A DNA stretch of 64,000 nucleotides from Drosophila persimilis (taxonomy: Eukaryota > Arthropoda > Insecta > Diptera > Drosophilidae). Position 1 is the stretch's first letter; each line of letters opens with the position of its first letter. Where the stretch lies: NCBI RefSeq assembly GCF_003286085.1, contig NW_020825294.1, positions 1,612,001 to 1,676,000 of the forward strand, written 5' to 3'. The position numbers and the translations under genes are program-made. Positions 1 to 10,212 of the stretch are shown here, piece by piece. Below the pieces are notes generated by a model that did no database searches, was not told the DNA's origin, and saw only the letters and a program-made list of their open reading frames with translations.

Positions 1-271
1 GCTTGATTTCCTCTTTTTTCGGCTCAAAGCCCAGGGCCCTGATGGCCACCTTCAGTTCTTTGACTTCGATGTAGCCAGTGCATTCGTTGTCGAACAGATC
101 GAAGGCCTCCTTAATGTCCGACTTTTGGGCATCGGATAGCTCGAATTTGGGGCCAGATTTCTTGCGTCCTTGCTGATTGCTCCGCTTGGTGGCGGCCGCC
201 GTCGTCGTTGCAGCGGTGCCCACTGCCGTGGGGGGACTCACGATATTTGCCACAGCTGCCGTCGACTCCAT
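1..271 (-). CDS. Centrin (EF-hand), 5' part only
   Basis: The reverse strand opens with an ATG at 271 and encodes a low-complexity Ala/Thr N-terminus ([17 protein letters not shown]...), then a basic stretch ([12 protein letters not shown]), then [40 protein letters not shown] and EPKKEE. This is the first EF-hand of a centrin: calcium loop D-x-x-x-x-G-Y-I with the helix [11 protein letters not shown] typical of centrins rather than calmodulin. The gene leaves the window at position 1, so three EF-hands are missing from view. Upstream there is a likely 5'UTR intron at 295-433 (donor GTAAGT read on the minus strand at 433, acceptor CTTTAG at 295). Centrins act at basal bodies and centrioles. 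D. melanogaster has related genes (CG17493, CG31802) and I cannot tell which one this is. Confidence 0.88.
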   Translation of the reverse strand, partial: MESTAAVANIVSPPTAVGTAATTTAAATKRSNQQGRKKSGPKFELSDAQKSDIKEAFDLFDNECTGYIEVKELKVAIRALGFEPKKEEIK

Positions 272-784
272 TTCCGCAAGTGATTCTCGAATAACTAAAG
301 AAACCAAAGTTTTCATACAAGTTTTTAATGTACGGCAGGCAGCACTCGTTTTGCGGTAATTTCACAACTCACGCAAGCGAAAAGGAGGCCTAAAAGCAGG
401 CGACCGACCGCGTCACGTCACCCTTACACTTACCTTGACTTTGACTGGGAGCTGGATATAATATCACACGTATCCTTGGACTTTGCGGCTGCTTGCGCGC
501 GGCCAGTTACAGGAGGCAGAGGCGCCTACACCCACTTCTCACTCCCTCTTAACGTGTGGGTGGTGGCAGCAGGCTGTTTGGTTGCTATAAATAACCTCCA
601 CAGCAGCTGCAATCGCTATCTATCTTCTATTGTTGTTGTTTCCGGCTGCAGGTGTCCTTTGTTGTTGCTCCTGGCTACAATGCAAATTGTTTTCGTGCCG
701 CTAATAGCAACAATCGGGCCAAATGCGTTCGTGTTGCTTTTCCGCACTTTTCACAGAAATTTTCCGTAGACCGACTTTTTGTTT

Positions 785-1260
785 ACCAGCAAAAGATTCA
801 CAGCAGTGTGACTGACACTCAGAAATATACCGAAATTTACCGATGAAAAGTCGAACTTAGCCAACTTAAACCCCCTTTATTTCAACAGGATAATGACTTG
901 AGTTTATGGCGGAAAATAATAATAATAATAATTACTCTTGCAGGTCCACTCTATCTTCGTTTAATAAAAAACCACGATATCTTTCACCTAAACTGCGCTA
1001 CATTTTTGCAAGATTTATCATTTGCGTGGAAAGTATTTTAATACAATGGGTCGACAACGGGTTAATCGTTCTCTGTCCACAATCCGAAATCACATTTCTT
1101 TGTTTTTGATATTCTGTTTAATATGACTAGCTAGCTAAGACCCTGAGCTGTTAAAACGTAACATTTTTTGATTGATGGATGCATTTTCTACAAGATTGTT
1201 TGATTTTAAATGCTTTCTTTAATTTGATTGTGTCTAAAATCGGGTTTAAGAAAACAAGAT
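785..1260 (+). repeat. Promoter-linked dispersed repeat, copy A
   Basis: This stretch shares ordered blocks with three other places in the window (43345-43640, 45480-45810, 48390-48670). After the Motif 1/6 end come a C-rich block (AACTTAAACCCCCTTTATTT, 867-886), AAAACCACGATATCTTT (near 967), CAATGGGTCGACAACGGGTTAATCGT-type sequence (near 1045), CTAGCTAGCTAAGACCCTGAGC (near 1128), TTTTCTACAAGATTG (near 1184) and TTGTGTCTAAAATCGGGTTTAAG (near 1228). Homology is diverged and gapped, so the copies are old or fast evolving. No ORF or terminal inverted repeat is evident. Confidence 0.6.
804..835 (-). promoter_or_regulatory. Motif 1-like and Motif 6 core promoter elements of the centrin gene
   Basis: On the minus strand this stretch reads a one-mismatch Motif 1 (consensus YGGTCACACTR; here at 804-814) and a perfect Motif 6 (KTYRGTATWTTT; 823-835). 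These are TATA-less housekeeping core promoter elements of Drosophila; Motif 1 is bound by M1BP. They lie about 530 bp upstream of the centrin ATG, with the 5'UTR intron between. The elements form the gene-proximal end of the dispersed repeat described next. Confidence 0.6.
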
Positions 1261-2039
1261 AAGAGTACATGTTGCTGGTATATGAGGACTTGTTGCATGT
1301 CAACCGATGTATGGACATTTTTATACTCTATTACGGTTAGTCAATATAAAAATACTGTTTTCAAGCTGCTTTTAAACGTAGTAAATAATATTTGTTCACA
1401 GATTGACAAGTTTTTGCATATTCTGCATATATGTATGTACATATATATCGTGATCCCGATCTCGATACAGTACGTTTATGGTTACCTCTGCGAGAAAGCC
1501 ATTAAATGCAATATTTCTCTTAAAAAAATGTTCTGAGCGATGACAAACAGTTACTCAATTTTGTATATCCTTTTCCTTAGGGTAAGCGGAATGTTGCTCA
1601 TTCCGTTGTTGCCGGACAATGTCGCTCATTTTTCGATAAAAGTTGCTGGCAACAAAATGTTTCCAACGGTATAAAACGTAAGAAAACGTAAGTGGTATGG
1701 AATGCAACGTATGTAGGGATAAAAGGACATTGCTGCGCTGTAAAATCCCACCACGAAGATGGGAGCAAAGATGCGCGCCAAATAGGAAGTGTTTGAAAGT
1801 GAATGAGTGACAAGGAGTAATAGGCGTTAGGGCATTGTGTGTTGGATTTTTATTACAGCTCGGGTTTTTGGAGATTAAACGGTTATTTGAATACAAAGTT
1901 CAAGGGTTTTTAATATACATATATGTAATAAAATTAAACTTATTAAACATTCAATTCTACTGTTTCTTGATTATTAACAATTAAAATTACTTATTTAAGA
2001 AAATAATGCATTGCAGAACATTATCCCCGGAATTTATAA
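1261..2039. other. Intergenic, no supported feature
   Basis: AT-rich DNA between the repeat copy and the Helitron remnant. A 113-codon minus-strand frame at 1555-1896 has no recognisable domain and no splice or initiation context that would support it. I see nothing else to annotate. Confidence 0.5.
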
Positions 2040-2204
2040 GACACGCGAAAATGATCTGAAACAGACAGACATGGCTCAATTGACTCGGCTATTGATGCTG
2101 ATCAAGAATATAGATCCTTAATGGGGTCGGAAACGCTTCCTTCTGGACGTTACACAGATCCATTTTCACCACAAATCTAATACACCCCTATACTCATTTT
2201 GAGT

Positions 2205-5200
2205 ATTATTATTTTTGATTTTTATTGGATAATTATTATTCTTGATTTTTATTGGATAATTATTATTCTTGATTTTTATTGAATAATTTGTATTATTATT
2301 GTTATTCTTGATTTTTATTGAATAATTGTTATTATAATTGTTATTCTTGATTTTTATTGAATAATTGTTATTATAATTGTTATTCTTGATTTTTATTGAA
2401 TATTTGTTATTATAACTGTTATTCTTGATTTTTATTGAATAATTGTTATTATAATTGTTATTATAATTGTTATTATAATTGTTATTCTTGATTTTTATTG
2501 AATAATTGTTATAATAATTGTTATTATAATTGTTATTCTTGATTTTTATTGAATAATTGTTATAATAATTGTTATTCTTGATTTTTATTGGATAATTGTT
2601 ATTATAATTGTTATTCTTGATTTTTATTGAATAATTGTTATTATAATTGTTATTCTTGATTTTTATTGAATAATTGTTATAATAATTGTTATTATAATTG
2701 TTATTCTTGATTTTTATTGAATAATTGTTATAATAATTGTTATTCTTGATTTTTATTGGATAATTGTTATTATAATTGTTATTCTTGATTTTTATTGAAT
2801 AATTGTTATTATAATTGTTATTCTTGATTTTTATTGGATAATTGTTATTATAATTGTTATTCTTGATTTTTATTGAATAATTGTTATAATAATTGTTATT
2901 ATAATTGTTATTCTTGATTTTTATTGAATAATTGTTATAATAATTGTTATTCTTGATTTTTATTGGATAATTGTTATTATAATTGTTATTCTTGATTTTT
3001 ATTGAATAATTGTTATTATAATTGTTATTCTTGATTTTTATTGAATAATTGTTATAATAATTTTTATTATAATTGTTATTCTTGATTTTTATTGAATAAT
3101 TGTTATTATAACTGTTATTCTTGATTTTTATTGAATAATTGTTATAATAATTGTTATTATAATTGTTATTCTTGATTTTTATTGAATAATTGTTATTATA
3201 ATTGTTATTCTTGATTTTTATTGAATAATTGTTATAATAATTGTTATTATAATTGTTATTCTTGATTTTTTATTGAATAATTGTTATTATAACTGTTATT
3301 CTTGATTTTTATTGGATAATTGTTATTATAATTGTTATTCTTGATTTTTATTGAATAATTGTTATAATAATTGTTATTATAATTGTTATTCTTGATTTTT
3401 ATTGAATAATTGTTATAATAATTGTTATTCTTGATTTTTATTGAATAACTGTTATTATAATTGTTATTCTTGATTTTTATTGAATAATTGTTATAATAAT
3501 TGTTATTCTTGATTTTTATTGGATAATTGTTATTATAATTGTTATTCTTGATTTTTATTGAATAATTGTTATAATAATTGTTATTATAATTGTTATTCTT
3601 GATTTTTTTGAATAATTGTTATAATAATTGTTATTCTTGATTTTTATTGGATAATTGTTATTATAATTGTTATTCTTGATTTTTATTGAATAATTGTTAT
3701 TATAATTGTTATTCTTGATTTTTTTGGAATAATTGTTATAATAATTGTTATTCTTGATTTTTATTGGATAATTGTTATTATAATTGTTATTCTAGATTTT
3801 TATTGAATAATTGTTATTATAATTGTTATTCTTGATTTTTATTGAATAATTGTTATAATAATTGTTATTCTTGATTTTTATTGAATAATTGTTATAATAA
3901 TTGTTATTATAACTGTTATTCTTGATTTTTATTGAATAATTGTTATTATAATTGTTATTCTTGATTTTTATTGAATAATTGTTATAATAATTGTTATTCT
4001 TGATTTTTATTGAATAATTGTTATAATAATTGTTATTATAATTGTTATTCTTGATTTTTTTGAATAATTGTTATTATAACTGTTATTCTTGATTTTTATT
4101 GAATAATTGTTATAATAATTGTTATTATAATTGTTATTCTTGATTTTTATTGAATAATTGTTATAATAATTGTTATTCTTGATTTTTATTGGATAATTGT
4201 TATTATAATTGTTATTCTTGATTTTTATTGAATAATTGTTATTATAATTGTTATTCTTGATTTTTATTGAATAATTGTTATAATTGATATTATAATTGTT
4301 ATTCTTGATTTTTTTGAATAATTGTTATAATAATTGTTATTCTTGATTTTTATTGGATAATTGTTATTATAATTGTTATTCTTGATTTTTATTGAATAAT
4401 TGTTATTATAATTGTTATTCTTGATTTTTTTGGAATAATTGTTATAATAATTGTTATTCTTGATTTTTATTGGATAATTGTTATTATAATTGTTATTCTA
4501 GATTTTTATTGAATAACTGTTATTATAATTGTTATTCTTGATTTTTATTGAATAATTGTTATAATAATTGTTATTCTTGATTTTTATTGGATAATTGTTA
4601 TTATAATTGTTATTCTTGATTTTTATTGAATAATTGTTATAATAATTGTTATTATAATTGTTATTCTTGATTTTTTTGAATAATTGTTATAATAATTGTT
4701 ATTCTTGATTTTTATTGGATAATTGTTATTATAATTGTTATTCTTGATTTTTATTGAATAATTGTTATTATAATTGTTATTCTTGATTTTTTTGGAATAA
4801 TTGTTATAATAATTGTTATTCTTGATTTTTTTGGAATAATTGTTATAATAATTGTTATTCTTGATTTTTATTGAATAACTGTTATTATAATTGTTATTCT
4901 TGATTTTTATTGAATAATTGTTATAATAATTGTTATTCTTGATTTTTATTGGATAATTGTTATTATAATTGTTATTCTTGATTTTTATTGAATAATTGTT
5001 ATAATAATTGTTATTATAATTGTTATTCTTGATTTTTTTGAATAATTGTTATAATAATTGTTATTCTTGATTTTTATTGGATAATTGTTATTATAATTGT
5101 TATTCTTGATTTTTATTGAATAATTGTTATTATAATTGTTATTCTTGATTTTTTTGGAATAATTGTTATAATAATTGTTATTCTTGATTTTTATTGGATA

Positions 5201-5915
5201 ATTGTTATTATAATTGTTATTCTAGATTTTTATTGAATAATTGTTATTATAATTGTTATTCTTGATTTTTATTGAATAATTGTTATAATAATTGTTATTC
5301 TTGATTTTTATTGAATAATTGTTATAATAATTGTTATTATAACTGTTATTCTTGATTTTTATTGAATAATTGTTATTATAATTGTTATTCTTGATTTTTA
5401 TTGAATAATTGTTATAATAATTGTTATTCTTGATTTTTATTGAATAATTGTTATAATAATTGTTATTATAACTGTTATTCTTGATTTTTATTGAATAATT
5501 GTTATTATAATTGTTATTCTTGATTTTTATTGAATAACTGTTATTATAATTGTTATTCTTGATTTTTATTGAATAATTGTTATTATAACTGTTATTCTTG
5601 ATTTTTATTGAATAATTATTATTATAATTGTTATTCTTGATTTTTATGAATAATTGTTATTATAATTGTTATTCTTGATTTTTATTGAATAATTGTTATA
5701 ATAATTGTTATTAGAACTGTTATTCTTGATTTTTATTGAATAATTGTTATTATAATTGTTATTCTTGATTTTTATTGAATAATTGTTATTATAATTATTA
5801 TTTTTGATTTTTATTGAATAATTATTATTCTAGATTTGTATCGAATAACTATTATTATAATTATTATTTTTGATTTTTATTGAATAATGATATATTTTTG
5901 ATTTTTAATGAGTAA
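2205..5915. repeat. 3.7-kb AT-rich minisatellite, 39/51-bp units
   Basis: The array is built from a 39-bp unit, TTCTTGATTTTTATTGAATA plus a 19-bp spacer made of ATTGTTA blocks. The spacer exists in two forms (…TTATTATAA… and …TTATAATAA…), and some units carry an extra 12-bp spacer block, giving 51 bp. I estimate 85-90 units, not counted exactly. Variants such as GGATAA for GAATAA, TTTTTTGGAATAA and TCTAGATT for TCTTGATT recur in the same order in different parts, showing higher-order structure. The edges (2205-2330 and 5780-5915) are more degenerate than the centre, as expected for unequal exchange. Confidence 0.95.
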
Positions 5916-5973
5916 TTATTTTGGTTGGTCGGAAAGGGGTATGTCGAAATTTTGAAACTAACTTGTCAAGGTC

Positions 5974-6340
5974 CGATAGCACAGAAGTGTGGATACTAAA
6001 TTTGGTTGCTCTAGCTCTTACAGTCTCTGAGATCCTTGAACTCATATTTTGCGATATGCAAAGCCGACCATGCAACCGAGAAAGAGAGAATGAAATTGTT
6101 TTCTTGATTCTGGCTATAATAATTATACGATCTGGTTCAGATTTTGCATTCAGAAGATATAGTCATCCTCTACGATTCTGATTTCTGTTTTCTCGTATAT
6201 CCGAAATTGTGGATGCCACAGACGTCCGCCCTTTGTCCTTTGAACTATACTTGTAACAGTGAAATATCACAGAAGTCCGGATATAGAATGTCGATGCTCT
6301 AGCTCTTATAGTCTTTGAGCACTAGCCGCTCATACTCATT
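5974..6340 (+). repeat. Imperfect direct duplication flanking the minisatellite
   Basis: The stretch 5974-6055 (…ATAGCACAGAAGTGTGGATA…GCTCTAGCTCTTACAGTCTC…) is repeated at 6258-6340 (…ATATCACAGAAGTCCGGATA…GCTCTAGCTCTTATAGTCTT…) with an offset of about 287 bp. The second copy runs into the terminal TACTCATTTTGAGTATCGGG. The two copies probably represent tandem sub-repeats of the Helitron-like element. Confidence 0.6.
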
Positions 6341-6360
6341 TTGAGTATCGGGTATAATAA

Positions 6361-7235
6361 ATAAACAGTGGGGACTGCAATTTACCGCAATAAAATGAAG
6401 CCGATTGAATACTTATATACTCCATATTCCTGATTAAAACCAACGAAAATAATATAAATAAAGTAAAGTTGTCTCCGTATTCATGCGTTTTTATAAAATA
6501 CTCTGTAATTCTATAGAACTCCTCGTGTTCTTCCATGTAATTTGGAAAATGCAATCATTTCCTATACAGTTACAAGTGAATGCCCCCTGAAATCAAAACA
6601 AATTAAGGAACCTCCTATCAATACTCCCCAATTAAACGCCTCTTTTTAGCACTCCAGCATCCATTAATCATCCGACTGCAACTCCTGCCATCAACAAAGC
6701 CGGCCAGACCCCTACCATTATGCAAATATTTCAAAGCATATTAATTAGGCCTCCTCGTATCAGCGTCTCTTTCTGGAGAAATGGACCAGTTTCACGACTA
6801 CGTGGGCGTTGACATCGGAAGCTCCTCCGTTTGCCGGCTGCCCGCGAATTTTGTTTTTATTTCAATATTCTCACATAAACAAGAAAAAATGCCGCAAGAA
6901 CAGGTAATCGGCTGTGGTGCTGCTTTCTGTCTGCATAAATTATAAGGAATAAAGATAGTTCTTTGGTATACCCTAACCAATCGGCTTATAATATCCCTTT
7001 ACTGCTCTGGAAAAATATATAATATTTTTTGCAACTTGTGGGTTACATTTTTATGGTAAGTCTTCCTTATTTTTAGCACTTTTTAATCCCCAACTTTATG
7101 GATAGTCATAATCCCGTTTCAAAGAGCATACAGGCAACGCTTTGGGGCTAGACAAAGCTCAACCTTTCATCTTTCTTTTACAAAACTTTAGAACGTTCTT
7201 CTTGTGACGTTCGTTTTTTTTTTTTTGCGTTAAAT
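6361..7235. other. Intergenic, no supported feature
   Basis: Region between the Helitron remnant and the Cht10 promoter. Short frames only, and no domain or conserved motif recognised. Confidence 0.5.
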
Positions 7236-7239
7236 CGGG

Positions 7240-7277
7240 TATAAATAGGAGCCTCCTCAGGCCGTTTGCCAACAGTT
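7240..7277 (+). promoter_or_regulatory. TATA-box promoter with initiator, probable Cht10 start site
   Basis: A perfect TATA box, TATAAATA at 7240-7247, is followed by a CAGTTT initiator-like site whose A is at 7274, about 34 bp from the first T of the box, which is standard spacing. About 105 bp further on is a strong donor (A followed by GTGAGT at 7380). An acceptor (TTTACAG ending at 10186) lies just before the Cht10 start codon. The likely structure is a 5' non-coding exon of about 7274-7379 spliced over 2.8 kb to 10187. Assignment to Cht10 is inference from position and strand. Confidence 0.5.
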
Positions 7278-7379
7278 TGATGGCGTCCGCGCATGCGTGA
7301 ACGTTGAACGCGAATCGAAACGAGTGAAGGAATAAAGAAGTTTCGGATTACCCATTGGAATACCATTTTAAAGAACTGA

Positions 7380-10186
7380 GTGAGTGGGAGGAGTGTGGTG
7401 ATGTGTTGTGTGCGGGGTACACTTTCTTTCTAGAATTTGTGTCGCCAGTTAAAAGAAAAAAAAAACAGTAAAATTAATGTACGAATGCATACAGTACAGT
7501 GGTGTGTCCAGTGGTTGATGGATTGAGTGAGTCGCGCGGCTGTACGTGAAGTGCATGGGGAATTTTAGTTGAAACAGAGCCCCAAAGAAGTTTATGTATT
7601 TTTAATAGTGCCACAAAAATACACGCGATTCTCCCTATATGTATATCGTATATAACCGAGTATATGTATATACTACTTGTTTCAGTGTAAATATATCCGA
7701 AAAGTTGCTGGATTCTCATTCTAATTCAAATCTTCCACGCTGGCAAAAAATGTTTTCTACGACCAGAACAGAACACCTTTCACCCTAAACTCCTACGAAG
7801 AAAGCTGCCAACCGAAAACCGGACGCACATTGCGCAATCCCATGGAGCATCCATGGAGGATCCAGGGAGAAGAGAGAAAGATCTCTGGATCTTGGTCTTG
7901 GCGTTCAATGAACCCCCAGAACCTGAACCGCTCCGCTGCAGGCGCTTCCCAAGAGAAAGAGTTTTATCCCCAAAGAGTGTTTATCCCAAAAAACTTGTCC
8001 AACGTCTTTTTACACATATTTCTGCCCGCTGTCGTTGGTTACATTTCTTTATAATTACCATAAAATCGGCGATGTTACGTATCGTTTTTGGGGGACCACC
8101 ACCAACGAAAAGAATAACATCCAAATACGAAAACCGGTTAACATCGTTAAGCTCTTAACCCAATTCTAAGGCGATTTGCATATCAGTCGAAAGGGGAAAA
8201 TAAATTGGCAAAACAGAGCACCTTTCGGCCGTGGGGGAGTGGGAAAAAGGGAAAGGGGCTTGGCGCCCGACCACAGATAATAAATCAATGACCAGAAGGC
8301 AAACAAAAAGATAATTTAACGGAACAGGGCCATATATGTCTGAAAATGAATTCCATGTTGTTTTAGGGCCAGTAGGTAGGAAAAGGGCGCAGGGTGACAG
8401 TTTCTAACATATTTAACCTTAAAAAAACAAAAAGCATAGTGAACATATTGGGCTATAGCCGACTAGCAAGTGTCCTAATCAATATTATTCTTGGAATACG
8501 AAAAAATCAATAAATCAAAATCACTTACATTCTTTTTTACACGAGATCCTCCGGTAAAACCGCTTTCATATGAGTTTTTTATAAATTTTTTATTAAATGT
8601 TCATTTCTTGCGATCACTTTTCCTTCTGGAATTGTTTGCCCTTGGTATTTCACTCATTCGTTTGTATTTCACTCACTGTTTCACTCTTTCCTGAGTTTGT
8701 CACTTCCTTTTCCTTAATATTGTGCTCTCTTCGCTTTCCTCTTTCAATGTCAAATTCTAAGCGCATCTTACGTGCTTTGCAAATTTCCGCTCAACAATTT
8801 GCACATTTTGTTTTTCACTCCCTTTCAGGCGCGAACAAACACAAATGCATAGAAACTGCCTAAAAATGCCTCACCTCGTAATAGTATACATATGTGACTT
8901 GAACATGAGAGAGCGCCAACTAACGGATCTCCTGCTCTCAACTTTTTCCATGGGCGCTTTGCGCACTCCAATAGAACAAAACACAAATGTTTAAACTTTT
9001 TGTTTTGCCAAGAACTGACAACGAATGATTTCGCGATGGCAGGACGTGTACGACAGCATGTTTCAACGTTTATTTTGCTAGTAACTGAGGTTATGTTGAA
9101 GCACGCATTAGTGAAAGCAACAAAAACCTACGTTCTAAACCGAGATTTGGTGTTATTTATTGTGATGCACACGCCGGGTGGTTTTTCGACATTTTTCACA
9201 CAAAAACTAAACTGAAACTCCGTGGCCGACTTAATTTTTGGCAGTAATTTTCCGGCGGCATTTGAGCTGCAGGCGCGCGCGTGACAAATGACTTCTAGCC
9301 GCTCTCTCGTCGCTCTCTTCACTCTTCCGTCGCTGCCTTCCCATTCCATTCGTATTGAATTCGAGCAAGGCCTGGAAAGGGAACAGTTATTCGCTTGCAT
9401 TTTGGAAAAATCGCCATGTTATTAGATTAACCCTTCGAACGCTTTAACCCATCCGCTATTTTGGGGTAAAAAATACAAACAATTGAATTTAATCATCGCT
9501 GTTTAATATTCACATCTCCCGCAAAAGCAAAACCGCAGTGACCACAAGTAAATTTATAATCTTTCGGCACTTTCAATTGAATTAGCTTAATTGTTTGCAC
9601 AATAAACAGAACAATATACTCGTACATATGAAATTAATGACCAATTTTGCCGGCATTAAAGATGTCACAGCACAAAAAACCAGTCTACTTTCATGCGAAT
9701 TTATAACCATTTGACAAGAGGTGGGAAAGTTAGCCTGTTTTTTTTTTACTGTAAAAACAATGCTCAAGGTTCTACTAATTTGGGTACGTGCCAAGCCTAT
9801 AGACAATTAATATAATCAATTGACTTACAGAGTATACAAAAATAACAACAAAAGGCATTTCAATAAGTTCCGGGGGGCGCAAAACGTAACTTCCCAATTT
9901 ACTTCCCAATTTGTCATCCAAGAACGTACGGCGAGACTTTACTTCATTTATATGTATCCCATGCCCCATCATGAGTCGTCGTGATATGAGAGGACACTGG
10001 GCGACGTGACAATGTAGGGTGTGCTTCATGCCTTTATAAATCATACACAGAAGAGTGCAGCCGGCAGTTCCCAAAACTGAAACATGAATATGTATGAAAT
10101 ATTCAGAAATACATGCATATAATTATTATACTGCATTGAATATAACGGATTCTGGCTAATATATGATAAACTCCATATCTTTACAG
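7380..10186 (+). other. Probable 5'UTR intron of Cht10
   Basis: No gene was recognised on either strand. The stretch includes CACTCA-rich sequence around 8640-8700 and two short tandem copies of ACTTCCCAATTT at 9890-9915. A TATA-driven tissue-regulated gene would be expected to keep enhancers here, but none can be named from sequence. Confidence 0.4.
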
Positions 10187-10212
10187 CCTGTCTGGAAGGA
10201 GATTCCAAGAAG

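Larger units (their letters stand above)
2040..6360 (-). mobile_element. DINE-1/INE-1 type Helitron remnant expanded by an internal minisatellite
   Basis: The minus strand of 2050-2205 closely follows the 5' end of the INE-1/DINE-1 consensus as I know it: a terminal AGTATAGGGGTGTATTAGAT, then CAGAAGGAAGCGTTTCCGAC, CTTGATCAGCATCAATAGCC and a CATGTCTGTCTG block. The string TACTCATTTTGAGTAT occurs at both edges (2191-2206 and 6332-6347, the latter followed by CGGGTATAATAA), as if the subterminal parts of one element flank the array. DINE-1 elements are non-autonomous Helitrons, and many carry a tandem-repeat core. No transposase or helicase reading frame is present. Boundaries are approximate. 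Confidence 0.65.

Noticed and set aside
1555-1896. A 113-codon minus-strand frame between centrin and the Helitron remnant
   Set aside because: No similarity recognised, unlikely composition, and neighbouring sequence looks like decayed non-coding DNA.
2205-5915. CRISPR-like appearance of a regular repeat array
   Set aside because: The intervals between repeats are themselves repetitive and not unique spacers, and this is a eukaryotic nuclear sequence.
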